This document shows positions 27,235 through 35,635 of a stretch of DNA of 64,000 nucleotides, piece after piece. How positions within the stretch are numbered: position 1 is the stretch's first letter; every line of letters begins with the position of its first letter. The translations under genes and the position numbers were made by a program. Source of the DNA: an uncultured Anaerolineae bacterium (GTDB lineage Bacteria; Chloroflexota; Anaerolineae; Promineifilales; Promineifilaceae); assembly GCA_905479495.1 (NCBI GenBank), contig CAJQMR010000010.1, positions 496,001 to 560,000 on the forward strand, written 5' to 3'. The notes beneath the pieces were generated by a model. That model had not been told where the DNA came from. It made no database searches and saw only the letters and a list, made by a program, of their open reading frames with translations.

Positions 27235-28492
27235 CCTTCTGGTTAAAAATACGCTGTACGGCCGTAATTTCCGGCGGTATCGTTATGGCTTCGCCCACAG
27301 ACTTCATGGCTGAATTCACATCCTTCAAGCCACTACCGGTGAGAATGAGCCCTACACGGGCATCTGGGCCGATGAGGCCGGTTTGGGCCGCCTTCAGGAA
27401 ACCGGCATAGGTGGCCGCAGACGCTGGCTCAGCAAAAACACCGCTGCCCTGGGCCAGGGCGGGAATCGCGGCCAGGATTTGCTCATCAGTCACGGTGATG
27501 AATGCGCCATTGCTTTGGCGAACGGCCGTCATCGCCTTAATCCGATCACGCGGCAAACCCGCACTAATGCTGTCCGCCACCGTATTGGCCGCAATGGGTG
27601 GCTTGGTCAGCACGTCCTCATCGTTGGCCCAGGCGTCGTACAAATAGGCCGACCCTGCCGCCTGCACGCCAATAATCTGGGGCAATTGGGCCAAATGGCC
27701 AGTGGCCATTAAATCCCGCAGCCCTTTGTACACCCCGCTGATGATGCAGCCATCGCCAACAGACACAAACAAGTGGGTGATAGGCGGTGCATCGGGCGCT
27801 CTCTGCTGGCTAAGTTGCGCAACCAGCTCGAAAGTAACGGTTTTCTTGCCTTCCGCCATGTAAGGATTGTACCCTGTGTTGCGACTGTACCAGCCGAACC
27901 TATCGCTAGCTTGCAGGCAAAGGTCAAACGCGTCACCGTAAGTGCCCTCCACCAGCAGCACTGTGGCACCATAAACCAGCAGTTGGGCAATCTTAGCCGC
28001 CGGAGCCGAAGCGGGCACAAAGATAACCGTTTTTTGCCCCACGCTGGCAGCCATGCCAGCCAGCGCTGCAGCAGCGTTGCCTGTGCTGGCCGTGGTCACA
28101 ATTTCAGCTCCCAGCTCTTGCGCTTTCATGATGGCGATAGCACTGGCCCGATCTTTAAGAGAGGCCGTGGGATTACGGCCGTCATCCTTCAACCATAATT
28201 CTGCCACGCCTGCTACCTGAGCCAGACGAGGTGCTTCCTGTAACGGTGTCCCGCCAACCACCAGCGGCGGTGCAGGCACATCACCCGCTACCGGCAAAAA
28301 CGGCCGATAGGCAAACATCCCCGCGCTGGCATCCGGCAGTGTATCGCCAATTTCAGCGCGGATGGCTTCATAATCATATTCGACGTCCAAAATGCCTTCG
28401 TTGCCATGATCTGGGCAAACGTAGAGCACTTCGTCTGGCTGGTAAACTTTTTGGCAAATTACACAGCGCAAGCCGGTGACGTTTTTCATCAT
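27230..28492 (-). CDS. thrC: Threonine synthase
   Basis: PLP enzyme converting O-phosphohomoserine to threonine. An N-terminal zinc-ribbon-like segment (CVICQKVY, then YVCPDH) precedes the fold-type II core. LKDDGRNPTASLKDRA carries the Schiff-base lysine, TTASTGNAAAALA binds the substrate phosphate, and the glycine loop is near SVGDGCIISG. 420 residues from the ATG at 28492, which follows AGGAGA. An upstream in-frame ATG at 28516 lies before the ribosome site and is rejected. The promoter side carries a GTGCGAC hairpin. Confidence 0.93.
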   Translation of the reverse strand: MMKNVTGLRCVICQKVYQPDEVLYVCPDHGNEGILDVEYDYEAIRAEIGDTLPDASAGMFAYRPFLPVAGDVPAPPLVVGGTPLQEAPRLAQVAGVAELWLKDDGRNPTASLKDRASAIAIMKAQELGAEIVTTASTGNAAAALAGMAASVGQKTVIFVPASAPAAKIAQLLVYGATVLLVEGTYGDAFDLCLQASDRFGWYSRNTGYNPYMAEGKKTVTFELVAQLSQQRAPDAPPITHLFVSVGDGCIISGVYKGLRDLMATGHLAQLPQIIGVQAAGSAYLYDAWANDEDVLTKPPIAANTVADSISAGLPRDRIKAMTAVRQSNGAFITVTDEQILAAIPALAQGSGVFAEPASAATYAGFLKAAQTGLIGPDARVGLILTGSGLKDVNSAMKSVGEAITIPPEITAVQRIFNQKG

Positions 28493-28508
28493 AAATTCTC
28501 CTAAATTC

Positions 28509-28566
28509 AGGTGCAACGCACTTTTCTAAACAATGTTTTATATGGCGGTCTAAGTGCGTCGCACCT
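28509..28566. repeat. GTGCGACGCACTT-family hairpin, copy 3
   Basis: AGGTGCAACGCACTT (28509-28523) against AAGTGCGTCGCACCT (28552-28566), with one mismatch. It lies between two minus-strand genes and so probably ends the upstream EEP gene. Confidence 0.75.
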
Positions 28567-28582
28567 CTGCAGTTAAGTTTTA

Positions 28583-29353
28583 TTACACTTCTAAAGTCGC
28601 CAACAAGCCCACGTGGTCCGATGGATAAAGTGTGTCATCCTCTGGCGCAGGTTCGTCACAAAAGATGCGGGCCTCAGGCACCTGGCGAATGCCGGAGGAA
28701 ACAAAAATGTAATCCAGGCAGCCAGACCACTCACCTAGAGGCAGCAGGGCTGTAGGAAAAGTAGCCAATGGTTCAAAATCATGCCGCAGCTGGTAAGCTG
28801 AGCGATAACGCTGCTTCATAATTTGGATGGCTGGACCTGTTGGCAGCTCGTTAAAATCGCCAGCAATGACCTGGGCCGGGACGGGGCGGCTGTCGGCCAG
28901 CCAGCCGGTAAGCATGAGCGCCTGTTCCTGCCGGGCCTGCTTGTCGGCAGCAAGATGGTGAAAGTGGGTAGCCACAAAATCAAGCGGCTGACGATTGCTC
29001 AACTCTACGTTGACCCGCAGGGCGACGCGCCCTCCATAACCTAAATTGAGGCTGTCTGTGTACAAAATATGCAGGTTGGTCAGCACACCAATCCCTTCTA
29101 GATAGCCATTGATGGGATGCTGTTTGCGTAGTTGGATAAGACGATACGGCCGTATCCCTTCAGGCAATCGGGCATTAATCTGGTTGCGCAGCCAGCGTCC
29201 CTGGGCAATAGGAAAACTAATCTCTTGCAAGCTAATCAAGTTAGGCGTTTCGTCCAGCAGCTGTGCCACCAGCAAATGGCGACGTTCGCGCCAGCGGTCC
29301 GATCGGTTGCGTAAATTGATGGTAGCGACTGTTATTTGTGGCATTGCATCCAA
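28583..29353 (-). CDS. Endonuclease/exonuclease/phosphatase family hydrolase
   Basis: DNase I-like fold of 256 residues without a signal peptide. VATINLRNRSDRW, NLISLQEI, VATHFHH, VIAGDFNELP, LDYIFVSSG and SDHVGLLATL give the metal-binding Asn/Glu, the catalytic His/Asp and the final SDH. Substrates in this family range from DNA to phospholipids and sugar phosphates. The ATG at 29353 or the one at 29344 could be the start. It lies in a minus-strand run between the glycoside hydrolase and threonine synthase. Confidence 0.8.
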   Translation of the reverse strand: MDAMPQITVATINLRNRSDRWRERRHLLVAQLLDETPNLISLQEISFPIAQGRWLRNQINARLPEGIRPYRLIQLRKQHPINGYLEGIGVLTNLHILYTDSLNLGYGGRVALRVNVELSNRQPLDFVATHFHHLAADKQARQEQALMLTGWLADSRPVPAQVIAGDFNELPTGPAIQIMKQRYRSAYQLRHDFEPLATFPTALLPLGEWSGCLDYIFVSSGIRQVPEARIFCDEPAPEDDTLYPSDHVGLLATLEV

Positions 29354-29420
29354 ATAATGTTCTGGGAGAACTCAATCGTGATGCGTGAAAGAAATGCCCT
29401 CACGTTTCACGTGTCACGCA

Positions 29421-30935
29421 TCATTCAAGGTCAATTTCAGTGGTACCGCTGGGAACGGCCGTTTGCATAGATTGGTTGGCATCTCGCAGCGTCAGGGTAA
29501 AGGGCAGATCGGTTGTTAGCACCAGGCGCGAAGCATCGGCTGTCAGTGACAGCTTGCCCTCTGGCCCCAACGGATAATTTTCCACGCCATACGGCCGTTC
29601 ACACACCAAACGCCGGTCCCAAAAAACGCGCCGCTGTGGCCAATCCACTGAAAGGCCAATCACGTCCTCCAACAAGATGGCGATAGGGCTTAGCCCGGCA
29701 ATGCCCACAGGGTTTTCAGCAGCAGGATCGCCAGGAGCGGCCGTTTCCGGCGCATAGTTTTCCCACAGAGAACCGGTCCGCTCGTACACTTTGGCCACAT
29801 TAAGCAGATGATTGACGGCAATTTCGTGGGCCAGACCATGCTGCCCCACCTTACGCAAACCGCGCAGCACCATAAAGTTACTGCTAGGCCAAACACCGCC
29901 CCGCCAATAATGGCCAGTCTCAAAATTATACCCTTCGCTGTCGGCCGATTGGCTGGGCACACGATGGGGTAGCTTAAAGGCCCAATTTTCGCGCAGTGCC
30001 TGCACAATCAACTCTAACCGTTTTTCAGGGATCAGATCAGGGTCCAGCAAACCCCAATAGGCGGCGATTGATTTGATTGGGCTGAAACGGCCGTCTGCAT
30101 CAGCATCCTGATAAAAGTGAGCCCCTTCATTCCAAAGATATTGGTTAATCAAGGCCACCAAGCGCGTGTGCTCTGCTTCCAACTCACCAGCCAACGTTTC
30201 TTCCTTTAGAGTGGAAGCCATTTGGGCCAAAACAAGACTGTTCAACGACGCCTGCATAGAGGCATCGACCCAGCTCCAGTGACGGTGGTGGAAGCTGCTG
30301 TTAGGCACACGTGGCTGGTTGCTCAAGCCGCTGCTGTGGCCGGTGGCCCAATACAAACCATTGGGCCAGGTGCGATTGGCCTGGCACCAGCGATGGTAGG
30401 CAACCAACGCTGGGAAAACTTTGGCCAAACGGGCGTCATCTCCTGTAAAACGATAGGTGCGCCACTCCACCCAGGCCAGAATGTTCGGCCCCGTGGCGTT
30501 AGGATCAAAGGGATAAAAGAAATCTTCCCCCGTAGCCAGATCAATTTGGCGGCAGATAAAACCATCGTCATGCTGTTTGGCGTATAAATTGTCCAGGTTA
30601 CCGCTGAAGTCGAAGGCACGACGGCCGTATAGACCAAACTGGCTCATGAAGGCACTGTCCCCCATGAACAAAAACGCTTCTGTAGCCGCATCGATAAAGT
30701 TAGCCACAAAACCAGACCCTGGCTGTGGCTGACGCAGATTCTGCCAGGCCAGTTCCCAGGCGCGCCAGTACAACGTTACCCAACTCTCATGCTCCGGCAG
30801 AACCGGTTGGGGCAGCTTCTCTTTGGCTTCTTCAAACGAAGGCCACGCCTGGGGCGCATACGTTTGCTGGCGAAATTGGTTTTGAACGACGAGGGGGTCA
30901 GACGGCCGTTCAAACTTAGGATGCGGCTGGGGCAT
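29421..30935 (-). CDS. GH63/MGH1-like glycoside hydrolase
   Basis: Predicted (alpha/alpha)6-barrel enzyme of 504 residues with no signal peptide. Phrases such as DDGFICRQIDLATGEDFF, HSSGLSNQPRVP, YWRGGVWPSSNFMVLRGL and GSLWENYAPET are the ones seen in mannosylglycerate hydrolase-type and GH63/trehalase-related proteins. The first and last carry the likely acidic catalytic residues. It probably acts in the cytoplasm on a compatible solute or oligosaccharide. The sugar ABC importer at 4.9-9.3 kb is far away and no direct link is shown. Confidence 0.72.
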   Translation of the reverse strand: MPQPHPKFERPSDPLVVQNQFRQQTYAPQAWPSFEEAKEKLPQPVLPEHESWVTLYWRAWELAWQNLRQPQPGSGFVANFIDAATEAFLFMGDSAFMSQFGLYGRRAFDFSGNLDNLYAKQHDDGFICRQIDLATGEDFFYPFDPNATGPNILAWVEWRTYRFTGDDARLAKVFPALVAYHRWCQANRTWPNGLYWATGHSSGLSNQPRVPNSSFHHRHWSWVDASMQASLNSLVLAQMASTLKEETLAGELEAEHTRLVALINQYLWNEGAHFYQDADADGRFSPIKSIAAYWGLLDPDLIPEKRLELIVQALRENWAFKLPHRVPSQSADSEGYNFETGHYWRGGVWPSSNFMVLRGLRKVGQHGLAHEIAVNHLLNVAKVYERTGSLWENYAPETAAPGDPAAENPVGIAGLSPIAILLEDVIGLSVDWPQRRVFWDRRLVCERPYGVENYPLGPEGKLSLTADASRLVLTTDLPFTLTLRDANQSMQTAVPSGTTEIDLE

Positions 30936-30964
30936 GGAAGGAAACTCCTCAGAAGATTTTGATT

Positions 30965-31678
30965 TTATCGATTTACCAGCAATTCGGCCGTACCGCCCAA
31001 TTGGAGGCTGTTTTCACTAAAGTTCACCACCCGAAACGTATACCGAATCGCCACGTTCTCTTGCAGCGTGCCAACCCAGGTGATGGAATCCCCCAAAGCA
31101 AAAAGCGGATGTCCTGTTAAGCCCGTCAGCCGAGCTGAATCCACCTCACCCTGGGTGGAAACACCATCGTAGACCAAAGTTGTACCTGGAATCGTCCAGC
31201 CAACCGGCACATTGTGCGCCAAAACGATGTTGTTGTAACGAATGGCATTGGGCCATTCTGGCATGGCAGTAAGCGGCGTGACAACAGGATTTAACACCGT
31301 CACCTCAACAGGGCCAGCCACCGGTAACGGACCTAAAAAGTCCGGGGCCAGCCGCAAGTTGTAGCTGGCAAACACACTGGGCGCGACCACGCCGCTCCAG
31401 ATAAAGGAATCCCCCACCCGCTTTTGTGCCGGTTCTCCATCGATTTTCACGTCGTGCAAATCGCCAGTTTTGCCTACATATTGTAATTGTGATCCAGGTA
31501 TCGTCTCGCCTGGTTCCAGATTGTAGGTATACGCTGGAATCAAAAACGTGAGTGAGTCACCTTGGGGTGTGGGAGTCACCACAGTTTCTTCCGAACCCGT
31601 GCCAGGAATGGTGCAGGCCAGGGCCGTTAAAAGCAAAACGAGCAAAAAACCAGCAAAACTTTTTAGTGGATGCCTCAT
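30965..31678 (-). CDS. Predicted lipoprotein with two related beta-domains
   Basis: Signal peptide with lipobox LTALAC (Cys about 22). The mature part (about 30-237) contains two similar halves, seen as FIPAYTYNLEPGETIPGSQLQYVGKTGD and NIVLAHNVPVGWTIPGTTLVYDG blocks, each followed by GDSFIW or GDSITW. This suggests duplicated beta-sandwich domains. I do not recognise a family. The ATG at 31678 is chosen because it begins the signal peptide; upstream codons translate the AAAAGTGAAAAG repeat. Confidence 0.65.
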   Translation of the reverse strand: MRHPLKSFAGFLLVLLLTALACTIPGTGSEETVVTPTPQGDSLTFLIPAYTYNLEPGETIPGSQLQYVGKTGDLHDVKIDGEPAQKRVGDSFIWSGVVAPSVFASYNLRLAPDFLGPLPVAGPVEVTVLNPVVTPLTAMPEWPNAIRYNNIVLAHNVPVGWTIPGTTLVYDGVSTQGEVDSARLTGLTGHPLFALGDSITWVGTLQENVAIRYTFRVVNFSENSLQLGGTAELLVNR

Positions 31679-31706
31679 TTTTCCTCTTTTCGGACGAGTT
31701 GGGGGA

Positions 31707-31767
31707 AGTGAAAGATGATAAGTAAAAAGTGAAAAGGGTCTCTTTTCACTTTTTACCATTCACTTAC
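31707..31767. repeat. AAAAGTGAAAAG-type inverted repeat, copy 2
   Basis: AAAAAGTGAAAAG (about 31723-31736) is inverted as CTTTTCACTTTTT (31742-31754). It sits between the selenoprotein gene and the following lipoprotein gene, close to the former's stop. Confidence 0.65.
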
Positions 31768-31768
31768 C

Positions 31769-33067
31769 TTATTGCCCTTTTTCAATCGTAATGGTGACGA
31801 TACGATCCCCATCAGGCGCGTTGGGATCTTGGGGATCACGTGGTGTGATGTTTTCTACAACATCCATTCCTTCAATGACGCGGCCAAAGATCGCATGCAG
31901 CCCATCCAGGTGGGTGGCGGGTCCTGTCGTAATAAAGAACTGGCTGCCACCTGTGTTCGGACCAGAGTTAGCCATCGACACAACGCCCGGCCCATCGTGT
32001 GAAAGTTCAGGATCAAATTCATCATTGATGGCGTAACCAGGATCGCCAATGCCCAATCCTGTGGGATCGCCTGTCTGAGCCATGAAGCCAGGAATAACGC
32101 GGTGGAAGGTAACACCATCATACCAACCTTCTTCAGCCAAAAAGATGAAGTTATTCACTGTTTCTGGAGCGGATTGGGGCAAAAGCTCAATCACAATCTC
32201 CTCGCCGTTTTCCATTTGGATGGTTGCCGTATAGCTGGCATCCACGTCAATAGTCATCGGCGGCGGTGCATCATACTGCTTATCAGCTAAAATTGCCTCG
32301 GCTTCTTGAATAACCAGACTCTGCTGAACATAGTTATCCCAAATCGTGTAGTCGAAGGGAACCTGGGGTACCAAAATGCCATCAACAATCACACTGGGCG
32401 TACCACCTAATCCGATAGCCATAGACTCTGTTTCTAGTGCTGTCACATATTCGGCATAGGTGTTGTTCTCCAAATCCTGACCAAGCGCAGCCCCATCCAG
32501 GCCAAACTCATCGGCCAGGGCCACAAAATAATCATGGGCAGCATCTGCATCCAGCCCAGACCATTCTTGCTGTCGTTCAAAGAGTGCATCATGGTATTCC
32601 CAGAAGGCACCTTGCGCCCCGGCAGCCTCGGCGGCTTCGGCCGATTTTTGGGCATTGGCATGAATGCTGGTCAGTGGGAAATGGCGATAAACGAGCTGTA
32701 CTGTTTCCGGGTAGGCGTCTACCAGACGCTCCAGCACGGGCGAAAAGCCCGCGCAGCCCGGTCATTGAAAGTCGCCATACTCAATGATGACGACGGCCGG
32801 ATCGACCGCTCCTTTGCGCCAATCTTGTTCACGGACAACGGCCGCTTCGGCCACATCCGCAGCTGGCGTAAAATTATCTAAATTGGTAGCAGCCACGGCA
32901 GCACTTTCACTGGCGGGCGCTTCATCGTTGGTGTCGGCCGTTTCTTCTGTGTTGGTAACGGCCGTTTCGTCTTCTACATTTGCGTCGGTAGGCTGCGAAT
33001 CCGTGGTTGAGGGACCACAGGCCAGCAGCAAGACCAACAATAACAGCAGCCAAAGGGCTTTCTTCAT
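31769..33067 (-). CDS. Probable selenoprotein: DsbA-like thiol-disulfide oxidoreductase fused to cyclophilin, lipoprotein (in-frame TGA read as Sec)
   Basis: One continuous frame of 432 codons, interrupted only by TGA at 32762-32764 (codon 102). The lipobox (LLLAC, Cys 17) and an acidic spacer (about 18-70) precede a DsbA-like domain (about 70-255). Its strand VIIEYGDFQ runs straight into TGA, then PGCAGFSPVLE. The TGA thus replaces the first Cys of a CxxC motif, giving U102-P-G-C105. A cis-proline loop (GGTPSV, about 222) is intact. A cyclophilin domain (about 275-430) keeps FHRVIPGFMAQTGDP and SMANSGPNTGGSQFF. The likely role is folding of exported proteins outside the membrane. The ATG at 33067 follows GAGGAG. 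UGA is a normal stop elsewhere here, so selenocysteine is the best reading; a nonsense mutation or sequencing error is the alternative. No sel genes are in the window. Confidence 0.75.
32715..32754 (-). promoter_or_regulatory. Candidate bacterial SECIS hairpins downstream of the TGA
   Basis: Two stems follow the TGA. The first (32734-32754) is 8 bp with one G-U pair and a UUUUC loop, starting 7 bases after the TGA. The second (32715-32729) is a perfect 6 bp with a GGU loop whose first base lies 39 bases after the TGA. The known bSECIS prefers a G early in the loop at about 16-37 bases, so each candidate meets only part of the rule. Confidence 0.4.
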
Positions 33068-33359
33068 AAATTCAATCTCCTCGCAATGTAAACTTTTCAA
33101 GATACGGTCACAAGCATAACGGAAAATTGTTTGCCCAATCTGAGTATCCCATAAACAGACAATAAACATCCAGAGCAGGAACAAAAACCAGTACCTTGTC
33201 GTTTTCCGTATGATAGCGCATTTTGTTACAATCTCGTAGCAACATCAAGTTGCATACATGTAGATTGCAACAATGAGCAAGTTTTCAACAGCACAGCAAA
33301 CGTTGTAGATTATTGCAAGCTTAAAGGGCTGTGCTGAACTATTGATGAAGGAGTGTATT

Positions 33360-33929
33360 GTGAAACGATTTTTATGGCTTTTAACGGCGATTTTGTGGCT
33401 AACGGCCGTTTCCTGCGGCCCCACAACAGCTGACGAAGAATCCCCCACTCAGGTTCCCCCGGACAGCAACGGGGGTGGGCTCAATGAAGCGCCCCAGGCA
33501 GACCCCGATGTGTTCCCCCGCGCCACGCTAACGCCACCACCTGTTGGCGAACCAATCGAACCAGAAACAGCCCCCAGCAGTGACGATGGCTATCCGGTGC
33601 CGCAGCTGCCGCCAGCAGACAGTTTGCCGGAAGGCTACGAAATTCCCACGGCCCTTCCCAGCCTCAATCCCTACCCAGAAGCGACAGGCAATCTGGTTTG
33701 GATTTTAAAGCCAGTGGGAGAACAGTGTGCCGAAACGCCAGCAACGCCTGATTTGCAAACGGCCGTTGCCGACATGATCGCCTTTGGCATTCCGGTAGAA
33801 GCGTCTGAAATGACCGATTTAGCCGTCTGTTCCGCTTGCGGCTGCCCCACCAGTGCCCACTTCCGCCTGCAAATTGATTCCGGTTATTTGGGTAATGCAG
33901 AAATATTGGGCTGGTTTACCGAAGAGTAA
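33360..33929 (+). CDS. Small lipoprotein of unknown function
   Basis: The GTG start at 33360 lies 6 bases after AAGGAG. An ATG at 33342 precedes the ribosome site and is rejected. The signal peptide ends in the lipobox TAVSC (Cys about 17). A Pro/Glu/Asp-rich region (about 20-105) leads to a compact C-terminal domain (about 110-189) with four cysteines (one in GEQCAET and three in the tight CSACGC motif), then a segment ending in GWFTEE. The clustered cysteines suggest a metal site or disulfide. It is divergent from the Sec-containing gene, so a shared function is possible but unproven. No family recognised. Confidence 0.6.
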   Translation: MKRFLWLLTAILWLTAVSCGPTTADEESPTQVPPDSNGGGLNEAPQADPDVFPRATLTPPPVGEPIEPETAPSSDDGYPVPQLPPADSLPEGYEIPTALPSLNPYPEATGNLVWILKPVGEQCAETPATPDLQTAVADMIAFGIPVEASEMTDLAVCSACGCPTSAHFRLQIDSGYLGNAEILGWFTEE

Positions 33930-33940
33930 ATAAGTCTTGG

Positions 33941-33978
33941 GTAATCGAGGGATTGATTTATAAAAATCCCTCGATTAC
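33941..33978. terminator. Bidirectional terminator
   Basis: A 14-bp perfect stem (33941-33954 with 33965-33978) between the convergent lipoprotein and CPBP genes, with A/T-rich flanks. Confidence 0.8.
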
Positions 33979-33992
33979 TCCATTGCCTTGAA

Positions 33993-34640
33993 TTAGCGCA
34001 GGAACCCTTGAATAAATAGATTGTTTAACCAATGGGGAACCAGCGAGGCCCACAACGAACCCGTCGCCCTGAATAAAAGGGCAAAAACCAAACCATACAA
34101 AACAATGTTGCCAAATGATTGGGCAATTAAGCTGGCAGACATGCCATCTAAAAAAATCCAGGTGGGCAAATGTAAAAGGCCAAACATCAATGAACTGCCC
34201 AGCAGCGCATAAGTCAGGCCATATTTACGATCGAGTTCCCCGAAAAGCACCGCGCGGAACCAGGCTTCTTCCGCAAATGGTGACCCGATTATCCAGTTGA
34301 ACCAGGTATCAGCCTTTACCGGAAGCTGCCAAACAAGTTCTGCTTCCCTAGACTGAGCAAAGTAAGTAAAAGACAAAAAGAGCGCAGACACAACCAAACC
34401 AACAATTACACCGCGTTGCCAGTTCACCCTCAAATACCAGCCCTCCAGCCAGGGCGTCCCTGATTTTCTTAAAAATAAATACGCGGGCACAAGCAAAATA
34501 CCAATCCGAACTAAACCGCGCAAATAAACGTTAGCAAATGGTTCTGGGAACCAACGCATTAACAATACCCAGCCCAGCCAAACCAGCACAATAAGCAGTG
34601 ATTGCCCTAAAAGCATGCTCGTACGCATTTCTTTATTCAT
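33993..34640 (-). CDS. CPBP (CAAX/ABI) family intramembrane metalloprotease
   Basis: Multi-helix membrane protein of 215 residues. It has the family motifs EEAWFRAVLFGEL (the EExxxR pair) and FGLLHLPTW (His), plus a late helix near LVPHWLNN with another conserved His. The family includes prenyl endopeptidases and bacteriocin-immunity proteins. The ATG at 34640 overlaps the stop of the upstream serine hydrolase gene by 4 bases (ATGA), so the two are translationally coupled. Confidence 0.85.
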   Translation of the reverse strand: MNKEMRTSMLLGQSLLIVLVWLGWVLLMRWFPEPFANVYLRGLVRIGILLVPAYLFLRKSGTPWLEGWYLRVNWQRGVIVGLVVSALFLSFTYFAQSREAELVWQLPVKADTWFNWIIGSPFAEEAWFRAVLFGELDRKYGLTYALLGSSLMFGLLHLPTWIFLDGMSASLIAQSFGNIVLYGLVFALLFRATGSLWASLVPHWLNNLFIQGFLR

Positions 34641-35476
34641 GTCAACCACGCATCATAAACAGCTTTCGCCAATTGACCAATCACCAAAACGCCAGGCGCA
34701 TCGGGATTCCAAAGTTCGGGGGCTGGATTGCCTTCGTTCATCACAGTGAGGGCAAACCCTCGCCGTTCGCCAGCTTTGTCGCGCCAAACAACGGCCGTTT
34801 GCGCCCGCGTCCCTACCAGAGAGCCCGTTTTCCCCGCCATCCGCAGCTTTTCCTCGTCGGGCACATCGCTGTCCCAATGCTCAAATGGCAGATAACGGCC
34901 GATTCTGTCTGACCCCACTTTATTCATCATGCGCAGCATTTCGGTGCAGGCGGCGGGAGTAAGATGTTTTTGTTGGAAAACGGCCGTTATCATCCGCGTC
35001 AACCCAGCCGGGGTGGCCGTACCCAACTCATTTTGATCTGTTTTCAGGAGGCTAAAATCAATTTTGTGGTGCAACTGCACATCCGGGTAATTTTTATCAG
35101 CGAGCCACTGCTGCACATTTTTCAGCCCCACGTGATCAATAAGCACATTCGTCGCTAAATTGTCGCTGATATTCATCATTAAGAAAGCCCAATCACGCAG
35201 GGGCATGGTTAAGCCAGGGGTGAGATGCTGCAAAAGACCGCTGCCGCCAATCTGGTCGGCCCGCCGCAGCATGAGCGGATCATCTAAACTGTACAAACCA
35301 TCTCCCACCTGCTGCATCAGCGTCAGCAGCACCGGCAGCTTGATGACGCTGGCGGTGGGAAACAGATCCTCTGCCTGGTAGCCAATCGTTTCTTCTGTTT
35401 GCAGATTGTAAGCGGAAAGGCCAATACGGCCGTCAAACCCCTCACAAATCTCACGAACCTGATCCATCAAATTCAT
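34637..35476 (-). CDS. Class A beta-lactamase-like serine hydrolase, no signal peptide
   Basis: Penicillin-recognition fold of 279 residues. The SxxK motif is TASVIK (Ser about 43), SDN is in MNISDNLA (about 103), and KTG is in MAGKTGSLV (about 215), so the active site is complete. No export signal or lipobox is found, unlike true beta-lactamases, so it may be a cytoplasmic esterase or peptidase, or use an unrecognised export route. It is first in a two-gene unit with the CPBP protease. It carries three ACGGCCGT copies. Confidence 0.82.
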   Translation of the reverse strand: MNLMDQVREICEGFDGRIGLSAYNLQTEETIGYQAEDLFPTASVIKLPVLLTLMQQVGDGLYSLDDPLMLRRADQIGGSGLLQHLTPGLTMPLRDWAFLMMNISDNLATNVLIDHVGLKNVQQWLADKNYPDVQLHHKIDFSLLKTDQNELGTATPAGLTRMITAVFQQKHLTPAACTEMLRMMNKVGSDRIGRYLPFEHWDSDVPDEEKLRMAGKTGSLVGTRAQTAVVWRDKAGERRGFALTVMNEGNPAPELWNPDAPGVLVIGQLAKAVYDAWLT

Positions 35477-35520
35477 GCCAGTCTCCGTAGGTTAATTTTT
35501 AAAAATTGACCAACAAAAAA

Positions 35521-35629
35521 GCACAGGAAACGGCCGTTACCAACCATTTCCTGTGCCCAATCATAGGACTGGCAGTCCTCCGCATAAGCAAGGATAGACC
35601 ATCAATCTTTGCTAAGGACTGCCAGTCCT
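35521..35629. terminator. Two tandem terminator-like hairpins after acnA
   Basis: The first (stem 35521-35530 with 35547-35556) encloses an ACGGCCGT copy. The second pairs AGGACTGGCAGTCCT (35565-35579) with its near-copy at 35615-35629, which is also a self-palindrome. They follow aconitase on the minus strand. Confidence 0.6.
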
Positions 35630-35635
35630 GAACCG

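Noticed and set aside
31679..31759. N-terminal extension of the lipoprotein, similar to that before the glycosyltransferase at 27142-27216
   Set aside because: Both are translations of the same intergenic repeat family, not shared protein sequence.
31769..32737. A separate gene starting at GTG 32737
   Set aside because: It would begin in the middle of a thioredoxin-fold domain, without a ribosome site, and the frame and domain continue exactly from the upstream segment across TGA.
31769..33067. UGA read as Trp genome-wide (altered code)
   Set aside because: UGA ends the protease at 47222, the phosphatase at 16902, sucA at 52281 and the LCP gene at 23330.
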